Origin: Bacillota bacterium
Lineage (GTDB): Bacteria; Bacillota; Dethiobacteria; DTU022
Length of the DNA: 39,866 bases
Direction of reading: 5' to 3'
NCBI GenBank assembly: GCA_029552125.1
Contig: JAKPEE010000009.1
Span: 1 to 39,866, forward strand
The notes beneath the pieces were generated by a model that had not been told where the DNA came from, did not search any database, and saw only the letters and a program-made list of their open reading frames with translations. Below, in pieces: positions 19,061 to 26,207 of the stretch; the stretch's first letter is position 1, and every line of letters starts with the position of its first letter. A program made the position numbers and the translations under genes.

Positions 19061-19075
19061 TACGCCACCCCCTTA

Positions 19076-19104
19076 TCAGTAGGGACGAATAATTCGTCGA
19101 CTGA
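19076..19104 (-). other. Stem-loop between atpE and atpF
   Basis: The arms TCAGT-GACGAAT and ATTCGTC-ACTGA pair to give 12 bp, with a small internal bulge (AGG opposite G) and a very tight tip. It lies just after the atpE stop on the transcribed strand and has no T-run. A 3' mRNA-stability element for the highly needed c-subunit message is a reasonable reading. Confidence 0.55.
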
Positions 19105-19119
19105 TCCGCCCCGGTAAGA

Positions 19120-19335
19120 TTATATTTTCGTCCATAAAAGGATGGCTACCACAAAGGAAAATAGGGTCAGCGCCTCCATAAAGGCCAGCGCTAAAATAAG
19201 GGTAGTCCGGATATCCCCGCTAGCTTCAGGCTGCCTGGCGATTCCCTCCATGGCAGCCTTCGTTGCAATGCCCTGTGAAAAAGCCGAGCTCAATGCAGCC
19301 ACTACAACGGCCAAGGCGACACTAAGAAATTCCAT
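19120..19335 (-). CDS. atpE: ATP synthase Fo c subunit (rotor ring proteolipid)
   Basis: The 71-residue two-helix hairpin has the polar loop GIARQPEA and the ion-carrying carboxylate Glu54 in [11 protein letters not shown]. The ring of these subunits turns as ions pass. Two points are odd. The first helix, normally GxGxGxGxG, reads A14-x-S16-x-A18-x-S20-x-G22, resembling the AxAxAxA helix of some alkaliphilic Bacillus proteins. A glutamine (Gln21) occupies the place used for sodium binding in sodium-type c subunits, but the serine expected after the carboxylate is Ala55. Proton use is therefore more likely, but the ion is not certain. CAGGAGG precedes the ATG. Confidence 0.96.
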   Translation of the reverse strand: MEFLSVALAVVVAALSSAFSQGIATKAAMEGIARQPEASGDIRTTLILALAFMEALTLFSFVVAILLWTKI

Positions 19336-19367
19336 TTGCTTTTTACCTCCTGAAAATACTATTATCG

Positions 19368-20051
19368 TTAATGTCCTTTAATTAAATTGGCTATATAGAT
19401 CACTGTCAGCAAAGAAAACACGAACGCCTGAATGACACCCATAATGATCCCCAAAAACATTACCGGGATGGGGCAGAAGACCGGCACCATGAGGAACAGG
19501 ACCGTGACCACCGTCTTTTCACCGAACATATTGGCAAAAAGACGGAGGGATAGAGAGACGGGTTTTACCAGCTCTTCCAGCAAGTTTAAAGGAAACATAA
19601 ACGGAGTGGGCTGGAAATAATGCTTGATATACCCTTTCAACCCTTTCTTTTTTATGCCGATAAGCTGAACCAGAACAATCGTTACTACAGCAAAGGCCAG
19701 GGTTGAAGAGAGGTCGGTGGTAGGCGGTTTCATATTGGGGATAAACCAGGATAGGTTTAAGAACAGGATGAAGATAAAAAGGGTGCCTACCAGCGGTAGA
19801 TATTTACGCCCTTCCTTGCCCATGGTTTCCTCGAGAAGATTATGGAAAAACTCTGCTACCATTTCCGGTAAGTGCTGGGCTCCCCGGGGCACAGTGCCCA
19901 GACGTCTGGTGAGGAGGTAGGCCAGGGGAAGCAAAATGGCCATAATGATCCAGGTGTTGACTACGGTGGTGGTTATGCGAACAGGTCCCAGATAAAATAC
20001 TACTGATGGCCTTATGTGTTCCAGTACCTCCTGCAACGCATGCAAATCCAA
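19368..20051 (-). CDS. atpB: ATP synthase Fo a subunit
   Basis: A 227-residue membrane stator subunit that forms the ion half-channels. The essential arginine is in the conserved [14 protein letters not shown] (Arg170), followed by the conserved C-terminal segment [18 protein letters not shown]. The start is TTG, directly after the TAA of atpI, with AGGAGGG about ten bases upstream inside atpI. It is slightly shorter than the E. coli protein, normal for Firmicutes. Confidence 0.95.
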   Translation of the reverse strand: MDLHALQEVLEHIRPSVVFYLGPVRITTTVVNTWIIMAILLPLAYLLTRRLGTVPRGAQHLPEMVAEFFHNLLEETMGKEGRKYLPLVGTLFIFILFLNLSWFIPNMKPPTTDLSSTLAFAVVTIVLVQLIGIKKKGLKGYIKHYFQPTPFMFPLNLLEELVKPVSLSLRLFANMFGEKTVVTVLFLMVPVFCPIPVMFLGIIMGVIQAFVFSLLTVIYIANLIKGH

Positions 20052-20435
20052 TTATGCCTTCCCTCCTTTCTTTACTATAGTATACAAGGCCTGTCCCGTG
20101 TAAGCCATAATTTGAAACAGAAGGCCGGTCAAGACCCCGAAAAGAAAAGTTTCTCCTCCTAAAATAGAAAGCCCCAGCAGGGTAAGGCTGACGATTAGCC
20201 TGAGGAGCGAACGAGTGAGCAGCCTGGCCGTGGCCCGGCGAGGTGGCAGACCTTCCAGATTGGAAAGAGCCATTATCTGCCACCGGTAAAGTAACCAGGC
20301 TATAGGGGTAGCCAGAGCTACCCCTAGGGCATAAAGGCGATAACCCAATAAAAGCGCAATGGTGACAGCTACCGCACACAGTACGGCCAAAGTTTTTCCT
20401 GTTGTGATAGTACTATTATATTCGCTTGGGTGCAT
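20052..20435 (-). CDS. atpI: ATP synthase I-like small membrane protein
   Basis: The 127-residue protein is predicted to span the membrane four times and lies first in the atp operon, the usual place of AtpI, which helps c-ring assembly. Sequence conservation in this family is poor, so the call rests mainly on position, size and hydrophobic pattern (TLAVLCAVAVTIALLLGYRL; a later pair around LRLIVSLTLLGLSILGG). The ribosome site is weak (AAAGGGA eight bases upstream). Its stop abuts the atpB start. Confidence 0.8.
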   Translation of the reverse strand: MHPSEYNSTITTGKTLAVLCAVAVTIALLLGYRLYALGVALATPIAWLLYRWQIMALSNLEGLPPRRATARLLTRSLLRLIVSLTLLGLSILGGETFLFGVLTGLLFQIMAYTGQALYTIVKKGGKA

Positions 20436-20514
20436 CTTTAATTCCCTTTACGGCGATTAATCTAACTTGTTGTTTAATTAGCTTTCAGCAAAATTATGAA
20501 AAATCCTGCTTAAA

Positions 20515-20542
20515 AATATACAATTTAAAAAATTTGTTCCAA
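20515..20542 (-). promoter_or_regulatory. Promoter candidate for the atp operon
   Basis: On the complement TTGGAA (20537-20542) is followed by 16 bases and TATATT (20515-20520), matching four and five of six consensus bases. It lies about 80 bases ahead of atpI in AT-rich DNA. No better-spaced pair was seen closer to the gene. Confidence 0.4.
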
Positions 20543-20619
20543 AATCATGACAGCGGCGCTTTCTAGAAACAAGTGAAACAGAGCCGCGAAGTGGCCATGA
20601 TTATTTAGAACAACATGTC
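20534..20619. repeat. Imperfect inverted repeat in the atp/zinc-ribbon gap
   Basis: The left arm reads TTGTTCCAAAATCATG and continues into a GCGGC block. The complement of the right arm reads TTGTTCTAAATAATCATG and also continues into GCGGC. Arms differ by small gaps. It lies between divergent promoter candidates, so it could be a protein-binding region or a folded RNA; neither can be decided by eye. Confidence 0.4.
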
Positions 20620-20622
20620 AAG

Positions 20623-20652
20623 TTGACTTTTCCAGGCCCCAAAAACTATAAT
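20623..20652 (+). promoter_or_regulatory. Strong sigma-A-type promoter toward the zinc-ribbon gene
   Basis: TTGACT (20623-20628), an 18-base spacer and a perfect TATAAT (20647-20652). Transcription would begin near 20659 and run toward the ORF at 20912. Confidence 0.6.
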
Positions 20653-20911
20653 AGTTTCAGATCATTGGTAATTGTATTATCAATTTTATAGCTGGAACCG
20701 GGACAGTGCCGCCAGGATAAGCCCCTGCCGATTCTTTGTCCTATCACCTGAAGAAACAGGCCGCACCATGCTTATAGCCCGAAATACTTTCCATACTTAA
20801 TATTATAACGCAGGGTTATTGTAAAGCAAGAATTCTTCGCCTGCGGCTTTTGAGCGACAGAGAGGATTTCGATTTAAGAGAGAGCATATCGTATATGGAG
20901 GAGGTAAGCTT

Positions 20912-21091
20912 ATGGGAAAATTAGGACAGCGCTGTCTTTTCTGTGGCCGAATTTTTGAAAATGAAGCCCCGGACGAGACAGTTTCAATACTACCCGGCCT
21001 AACTCCAAAAGCAAAATCCATCTGTCCCATCTGTGAAGCAAGAATAAAGAAAGAAGCCGAAGACGCCTGGAAAGATCCCAAGCCCATGTAA
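20912..21091 (+). CDS. Small zinc-ribbon protein (DUF2197/YlaI-like)
   Basis: A 59-residue ORF preceded by GGAGGAGG seven bases from its ATG. It has two CxxC pairs, Cys8-Cys11 in RCLFCGR and Cys38-Cys41 in ICPICEAR, about 27 residues apart, forming a probable zinc-binding four-cysteine site, and a charged C-terminal tail. Size and pattern resemble the YlaI/DUF2197 family of Firmicutes, whose function is unknown. It is transcribed from the promoter at 20623-20652 or from one nearer the gene, and converges on an EamA transporter gene 33 bases away. The strong ribosome site and paired motifs argue that it is real despite its size. Confidence 0.75.
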   Translation: MGKLGQRCLFCGRIFENEAPDETVSILPGLTPKAKSICPICEARIKKEAEDAWKDPKPM

Positions 21092-21124
21092 GGCCTGTCA
21101 GCCAGTGAAGATACTGTAGTGGTT

Positions 21125-22006
21125 TTAGCCGTATTTTTTCCGGGCGTGGTGTTGCCTGGAGGAACGGACAATGCTATGGGCGGTCACCGCGGTTATAACT
21201 ACTGCTCCACCGGCCAGGGTCCACAGCCCGGGCCGCTCACCGATAGCCAAGAAAACCCAGACTGGATTGAGTATCGGCTCAATAACCGGTATGAGCACCG
21301 CCTCAAGAGCGGTAACGTGTTTAATGGTGATGGAGTAGATAATATAAGGAAGGCCCAGTTGAAGTGTGCCCAGGAGAGCCAGGGAGATCCATCCCCTGAG
21401 GTCAGGTGGAGAGTCGAACATAAACGGCAGACAGACCAGGGCGGTCAGTCCATTTCCGATAATCACGGTTTCCATGGGCGAACCGTCTTTCTGCCGGCGC
21501 ATGCATAAAATGAAAAGCCCAAAAGAGACCCCGCTTAAAACACCGAAGCTGTTCCCCCAAAAAGTACCCAACTCAAGATCATCAATAAAGAAAAGGAGCA
21601 TTCCGCCTATGGTCAGCGCCACAATAATCCAGTCGAAGCGGGTCGTGCGCTCTTTAACGAACCAGTAGCTTAGCAGGGCAATATAGATTGGGGCGGTATA
21701 CTGGAGCAATACGGCATTGGCGGCTGTGGTAAGTTTTGTGGCTACTACAAAAAAAGTAACAGTGCCGACGTAGGCTACGGCGCCGCCCAACTGGTTAGCC
21801 GACCAGCTAAAACGGGGGCGTCGACCGGTCATCAGGTACATGGTTAGCCCGGCAATGGCGCTGCGCATACCGGCTATGGCCATGGGGTTCCAGTCGATTA
21901 ATTTAACCAGCAGGCCCCCCAGGCTCCACATTGTGGCGGCCGCGGCAAGCAAGAGAAGGGCTTTTTTATGGTCTGTCGCCAGAGCATCCAGTTTGTGAGT
22001 CAGCAA
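21125..22006 (-). CDS. EamA/DMT family transporter, copy 1
   Basis: The 293-residue membrane protein has about ten hydrophobic segments arranged as two EamA halves, the layout of drug/metabolite transporters that usually export amino acids or other metabolites. Typical stretches are LLVKLIDWNPMAIAGMRSA in the first half and the repeat-like QYTAPIYIALLSYWFVKER; the second half has a corresponding EPILNPVWVFLAIGERP. The start is TTG with AGAGGA eight bases upstream. A close paralogue lies at 27622-28554, in the same orientation, on the other side of the Liv-type importer. Substrate unknown. Confidence 0.88.
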   Translation of the reverse strand: MLTHKLDALATDHKKALLLLAAAATMWSLGGLLVKLIDWNPMAIAGMRSAIAGLTMYLMTGRRPRFSWSANQLGGAVAYVGTVTFFVVATKLTTAANAVLLQYTAPIYIALLSYWFVKERTTRFDWIIVALTIGGMLLFFIDDLELGTFWGNSFGVLSGVSFGLFILCMRRQKDGSPMETVIIGNGLTALVCLPFMFDSPPDLRGWISLALLGTLQLGLPYIIYSITIKHVTALEAVLIPVIEPILNPVWVFLAIGERPGLWTLAGGAVVITAVTAHSIVRSSRQHHARKKYG

Positions 22007-22283
22007 AAAATCAATCCTCTTTCTTTATACCGGCCGGTTGAGACAATTTGTTTTCCATTACCCGTAACAAAGGTAAATTTATTTGTAATTTTTCGGCTGT
22101 TAACAGGCAAATCCCTGCTGTAAGCCATATTTGTAATCCTTGTTCACCGCCTCAATTATTTAAAAAAATTGTAGATAAATTGCTTAAAATTGATTAAAAA
22201 GGTGCTCTGCGGATATCAGTTCACCAAACCTTTCCAATACACTATCTTGCCTTGAACGTAAACTGAATAAAGGAAATTTTCCG

Positions 22284-22313
22284 TTGACATCAGCATGAGC
22301 CATAGTATATAAT
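22284..22313 (+). promoter_or_regulatory. Sigma-A-type promoter of the Liv-type operon
   Basis: Perfect TTGACA (22284-22289), an 18-base spacer and perfect TATAAT (22308-22313) just upstream of the binding-protein gene. Predicted transcript start is near 22320. Confidence 0.75.
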
Positions 22314-22321
22314 TTTTTATA

Positions 22322-22355
22322 CGTTTATGCAGAACAGGTAAGTTTTGTATAAACG
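22322..22355. promoter_or_regulatory. Inverted repeat at the Liv operon transcript start
   Basis: Arms CGTTTATGC (22322-22330) and GTATAAACG (22347-22355) match at eight of nine positions. They lie immediately downstream of the -10 box, where a repressor would block initiation. A weak RNA hairpin is the alternative reading. Confidence 0.45.
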
Positions 22356-22386
22356 ATAAAAAAATACTTATTTAGGAGGGGAAAAT

Positions 22387-23667
22387 ATGTCGAAAAAGCT
22401 GTGGTATGCCCTGGCAGCCGTTTTTGTCGTGACTCTATCATTATTGATTATCGGCTGCGGTAAGGGCGGCGACGGCGGTGAGGAAGCGGGTGAAGAAGCG
22501 GCGGGCGAGCTTACCGGTGAGTATACCATCGTTGCCCTGGTGCCGCTGACCGGCTCCCTTGGAACTTACGGTGAGAACAGCAAGGAAGCAGCCCTGCTGG
22601 CAGCCCAGGACATAAACGCCTGGCTGGCAGAACAGGGAAGAAAATGGACTTTAAAGGTGGTGCCCGAGGACACCCAGACCGAACCGGCCGTGGCTCTGCG
22701 CAAAATGCAGAACTGGTTCGGTGACGGGGTCAGGTTCTTCTCCGGCCCGCAGGCCAGCGGTGAGGCCAGCGAGTGCCTCAACATTGCCAACTCCAACCAG
22801 ATTTTATTTATATCGCAGTCTTCCACTTCGCCTACCCTGGCCATTGCCGATGACTGGCTGTTCCGGTTCTGCACAGACGATAGTATTCAGGGACCGGCTA
22901 TTGCCGCGGTCGCCGCTGCGGCCGGCGTAAAGCACCTTATTTTTGCCTGGCAGGGCGACACCTGGGGTGACGGGCTGCAGGGAGCGGCGGCAGCCAAGGC
23001 AGAAGAATTGGGGATCGAAGTTTATCCGAAGGAACTGCGTTTTGATCCCATGCTGGAGGACTTCACCAAGGAAGTGGGCTTGCTGGACGGCTATGTCACC
23101 GATCTGCTGGAACAGGGTGCCACCCTGGAAGAGATCGGCTTTTGCATCATCACCTATGAACAAGTCGTACCGTTTATGATTGCCGCCAGTGAGTATCCCC
23201 AGCTAAGAGAGATTGCCTGGATCGGCAGCGACGGCACGGTTAAATCCGCGGCCATGCTGGCAAATGATACGGTGGCCAGGTTTGCCGCTGATACCAGGTT
23301 CATCAGCGCCATGAACCGCCCTGAGGCGGCTTCACGCAAAGAGCATGTGACCAAGCATATTCAGGAAACCCTTGGTAGGGAGCCCGACGCCTACGCCTAC
23401 AATAATTATGATATTATCTGGGCGCTGGCCCTGGCCATTGATGAAGTGGGCTACGATCCGGTCAAAGTTAAAGAGATCCTCCCCCGCGTAGCCGACGAGT
23501 GGACCAAGGAAAACGGCGCCAGCGGCCACGTGGTCTTAAATGAATTTGGCGATCGCGCCTTTGCTGACTATGACTTCTGGTTGATTAACGATAACCTCGA
23601 GTGGGAATATGTCGGCTACTATGACAGCCGCGCCGACATTATTAACTGGGAGCGCCAGGTCTACTAA
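22387..23667 (+). CDS. Lipoprotein substrate-binding protein, Liv/urea-type (type 1 periplasmic fold)
   Basis: The 426-residue extracellular lipoprotein has a lipoprotein signal peptide with hydrophobic core LAAVFVVTLSLLIIG and lipobox cysteine Cys24, then a Gly/Glu-rich linker. The folded part begins YTIVALVPLTGSLGTYG, the usual start of the Peripla_BP_6 (LivK-like) fold, with FFSGPQASGEASECLNIAN and the hinge region ISQSSTSPTLA. It would deliver a ligand to the permeases and ATPases downstream. Branched-chain amino acids, urea, amides and aromatic acids are all known for this family, and the ligand cannot be read from sequence. Confidence 0.9.
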   Translation: MSKKLWYALAAVFVVTLSLLIIGCGKGGDGGEEAGEEAAGELTGEYTIVALVPLTGSLGTYGENSKEAALLAAQDINAWLAEQGRKWTLKVVPEDTQTEPAVALRKMQNWFGDGVRFFSGPQASGEASECLNIANSNQILFISQSSTSPTLAIADDWLFRFCTDDSIQGPAIAAVAAAAGVKHLIFAWQGDTWGDGLQGAAAAKAEELGIEVYPKELRFDPMLEDFTKEVGLLDGYVTDLLEQGATLEEIGFCIITYEQVVPFMIAASEYPQLREIAWIGSDGTVKSAAMLANDTVARFAADTRFISAMNRPEAASRKEHVTKHIQETLGREPDAYAYNNYDIIWALALAIDEVGYDPVKVKEILPRVADEWTKENGASGHVVLNEFGDRAFADYDFWLINDNLEWEYVGYYDSRADIINWERQVY

Positions 23668-23691
23668 ACCCAGCACGGTTTTAAGAAAAAC

Positions 23692-23722
23692 ATGGGGGGT
23701 CGGGGTGGTCCTCGACCCCCAT
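23692..23722 (+). other. Stem-loop between binding protein and ATPase genes
   Basis: A GC-rich hairpin of about 13 bp with one bulged G pairs the ATGGGGG(G)TCG arm (from 23692) with the CGACCCCCAT arm ending at 23722, around a 4-base loop. There is no T-run. It probably protects the binding-protein message or attenuates the downstream genes. Confidence 0.6.
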
Positions 23723-23742
23723 TTAAGTAAGGTGGTGAACTG

Positions 23743-24510
23743 GTGAAAAATTTACTTGTAGTCGAAAACCTTACCAAGGCTTTTGAAGGATTAGTGGCCG
23801 TCAACAAAGCAACCATCGAGGTAAAAGAGCAATCTTTCACCATGCTGATCGGACCCAACGGGTGCGGCAAGACCACTCTCATAAATTGCTGCACCGGAAT
23901 TTTAAAGCCAACCGGGGGGCGGGTGCTGCTGGACGGCCTTGATATCACCGGGTGGGCGCCGCATAAGATTTACGACGTGGGCTTTGTCCGGAGTTTTCAG
24001 ATTCCGCTGCCCTTTATGGGCCTGACAGTGCTGGACAATGTTCTGGGTGCCATGCACAACAAGGGAGAATCGCCCTTTAGAGCTCCATTCCATCGCTTCT
24101 GGCGTGATAAAGAAGAGAGCAACATGGAAAAAGCCATGGATATTTTAAGCCGGGTTGGGCTGCAGCAGCACTGGAATCTGCCCAGCATGTCCCTGGGTGC
24201 GGCCCAGCTAAAGATGCTGGAGGTGGCCAAGGGACTGGCCTCGGGAGCCAGGCTGATTATTCTCGACGAACCAATCGGCGGTGTTGATCCGGCCTCGGCG
24301 GAAGAGATACTTACTCACGTTTCCGCATTGAAAAAAGAGGGCCTGACCTTCCTGGTGGTGGAGCACAGGATCGACATTGCCGCCCCCTTTGCTGATTATG
24401 TCTACGCCATGGAGCTCGGTTCCATTATCTCGCAAGGAACTCCCAATCAGGTGCTCAACGATCCCAAGGTTATCGAAATATATCTCGGAAAGGGGGTTGG
24501 AGCATGCTGA
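23743..24510 (+). CDS. ABC transporter ATP-binding protein, LivG type
   Basis: A 255-residue ATPase. Walker A GPNGCGKTT (37-45), the LivG-specific insertion after the Q-loop (FVRSFQIPLPFMGLTVLDNV), and Walker B LIILDEPIGGVDP are visible. The ABC signature reads MSLGAAQLKM instead of the usual LSYGQQR, a marked departure. GTG is the start, with AAGGTGGTGA upstream. It overlaps the LivF-type gene by seven bases. It would pair with LivF in a heterodimer energising import. Confidence 0.9.
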   Translation: MKNLLVVENLTKAFEGLVAVNKATIEVKEQSFTMLIGPNGCGKTTLINCCTGILKPTGGRVLLDGLDITGWAPHKIYDVGFVRSFQIPLPFMGLTVLDNVLGAMHNKGESPFRAPFHRFWRDKEESNMEKAMDILSRVGLQQHWNLPSMSLGAAQLKMLEVAKGLASGARLIILDEPIGGVDPASAEEILTHVSALKKEGLTFLVVEHRIDIAAPFADYVYAMELGSIISQGTPNQVLNDPKVIEIYLGKGVGAC

Positions 24511-25265
24511 CCGTAAGAAATCTTAATTCCGGTTATGGCAAGCTTCAAATCCTCTACAACCTGGATCTAGAGGTCCCCGCCAAGGGCATTACGGTCGTGG
24601 TAGGACCGAACGGGGCAGGCAAAACAACCCTTTTAAGCAGCATCATGGGGACGGCCAACGTTTTTTCCGGGGAAGTGCTTTTTGAAGATGAGCCCATTAC
24701 CGGCCAGCAAACCCACCTACTGGCCAGGAAGGGTATCTCTTACGTTCCCCAAATGGGCAATGTTTTTGCCGAGCTTAGCGTCATGGACAACCTGCACATG
24801 GCCGGATATTTGATGTCTAAAAGCGAGGCCAGGTTAAAAGCGGAACAGATGACCGAAATGTTTCCGGTGCTGAAAAAGTTTATCCACCGTAAAGCGGGAA
24901 CGCTAAGCGGCGGTGAAAGAAGAATGCTGGCTGTGGCCATGGGGCTGATGAAAAACCCCAAGCTGATGCTTTTAGATGAATTAAGCACCGATCTGGCCCC
25001 GATTATTGCCGAGAAAGTGTTGCTGGAAGTGATCAGGTTAAGGGATGAATTGGGTATTACCATTTTGATCGTGGAACAAATGGCCAAACGGGCCCTGGAA
25101 ATCGGTGATACGGCATACCTGCTGGTCAGCGGCGGGGTCAAGTATGCCGGCAAGGCGTCAGAGCTGCTCCATGAACCGGAACTGTGCAATCTCTACCTGG
25201 GTATAAAGCAGTTGCCGAAACAACAGGACAATACCAGAATACCATCTTCGGAAGGGAGGGGGTAA
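24504..25265 (+). CDS. ABC transporter ATP-binding protein, LivF type
   Basis: A 253-residue ATPase with Walker A GPNGAGKTT (34-42), a Q-loop in VPQMGNVFAELSVMDNL, signature LSGGERRMLAVA, and a Walker B/D-loop region reading LMLLDELSTDLAP where most LivF proteins have DEPSLGLAP. The switch histidine position (VEQMAKRAL) has Gln, as is normal in LivF. A short C-terminal tail extends past the core. Its stop is three bases before the next gene. Confidence 0.9.
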   Translation: MLTVRNLNSGYGKLQILYNLDLEVPAKGITVVVGPNGAGKTTLLSSIMGTANVFSGEVLFEDEPITGQQTHLLARKGISYVPQMGNVFAELSVMDNLHMAGYLMSKSEARLKAEQMTEMFPVLKKFIHRKAGTLSGGERRMLAVAMGLMKNPKLMLLDELSTDLAPIIAEKVLLEVIRLRDELGITILIVEQMAKRALEIGDTAYLLVSGGVKYAGKASELLHEPELCNLYLGIKQLPKQQDNTRIPSSEGRG

Positions 25266-25268
25266 GTC

Positions 25269-26207
25269 ATGGCGCCCTGGTTGGCCAACGGTTTAATCTA
25301 TGCCAGTGCCCTGGCTTTAACGGCCGGCGGCATCACTTTGCTTTACATTACCACGCGAACATTCAATTTTGCCCATGCCAGCATGGCTACAGTGGGCTTC
25401 TATGTAGTCTACAGCTTTATTATATTTATCGGCGGTTCACCTTACCGCTATTTTCCATTTGCATTCCTGTTTGGCGCCCTTTTAGGGGTAATCTGTTACT
25501 ACGGGTTGAACCGGCCCTTGTTAAAGCGCCAGGCGTCGGAGATAACACTGATGATGTCAACCCTGGGTTATGATCTCATCCTTCTCTCGCTAATCCAGAT
25601 GTATTGCGATTTCCTTACTTCCAATTACAAACTTTTCCCTCGCCGGGTCAATATGAACATGTATGATCTGGAACTGTTCGGTATTAATGCCGCGACGATA
25701 ATTCTGCCCTTAATGGCCATTATCTGTTTATCTGCCCTGCACCTGTTCCTGGGCAAAACCAAGTTCGGGGTGGCCATGAAAGCGACTATCGAAAACCCGG
25801 TCCTGGCCGGGGCTTCGGGCATAAATTCCGACCGGGTTTACATGGTGGCATGGCTCATCGGCGGCGGCATGGCCTCCCTGGGTGGCGCGGCCATGGCCAT
25901 GGCGCAGACAGGGACCCCGGTCATGGGCATGAATTCAATTCCCTTTATGTTTGCCGGCGCCATACTGGGAGGCCTGCACAGCCTCTATGGGGGCATATTG
26001 GGCGGTTTCATGGTCGGCCTGGCCGAATACGCGGGGGTATTTCTCCTGTCTCAGAAATTTGGGCCATGGATCCTGGGCTACCGCATGGGCATACCGCTTT
26101 TATTGATGGCCATAACCCTGCTCATCTTTCCGCGGGGCTTGGCCGGTATTCCCTGGGCTGACCTGTTCGGCCGCCTAACGGGCAAGAAAAGAGGTGTACA
26201 GGCATGA
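25269..26207 (+). CDS. Branched-chain amino acid-type ABC permease, LivH type
   Basis: The 312-residue membrane protein starts with the family's characteristic run (LIYASALALTAGGITLLYIT, then FNFAHASMATVGFYVVY). It has the coupling-loop region FGVAMKATIENPVLAGASGI and the GAILGGLHSLYGGILGGFMVGL segment. A GGAAGGGAGGGGG ribosome site overlaps the end of the LivF-type gene. It overlaps the LivM-type gene by four bases. It forms the translocation pore with that protein. Confidence 0.92.
   Translation: MAPWLANGLIYASALALTAGGITLLYITTRTFNFAHASMATVGFYVVYSFIIFIGGSPYRYFPFAFLFGALLGVICYYGLNRPLLKRQASEITLMMSTLGYDLILLSLIQMYCDFLTSNYKLFPRRVNMNMYDLELFGINAATIILPLMAIICLSALHLFLGKTKFGVAMKATIENPVLAGASGINSDRVYMVAWLIGGGMASLGGAAMAMAQTGTPVMGMNSIPFMFAGAILGGLHSLYGGILGGFMVGLAEYAGVFLLSQKFGPWILGYRMGIPLLLMAITLLIFPRGLAGIPWADLFGRLTGKKRGVQA

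Larger units (their letters stand above)
20436..20911. promoter_or_regulatory. AT-rich regulatory gap between the atp operon and a zinc-ribbon gene
   Basis: These 476 bases hold no convincing gene. They contain a minus-strand promoter candidate near atpI (20515-20542), an imperfect inverted repeat (about 20534-20619), and a strong plus-strand promoter (20623-20652) whose transcript would have a leader of about 250 bases before the small ORF at 20912. A perfect TATAAT also occurs on the minus strand near 20807 but lacks a good -35. Confidence 0.6.
22007..22386. promoter_or_regulatory. AT-rich gap upstream of the Liv-type operon
   Basis: No gene is supported in these 380 bases. The left part is AT-rich and probably holds the promoter of the EamA gene on the complement, though no pair of boxes stands out. 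The right part carries the Liv operon promoter (22284-22313), an inverted repeat (22322-22355) and an AGGAGGGG ribosome site just before 22387. Confidence 0.6.
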
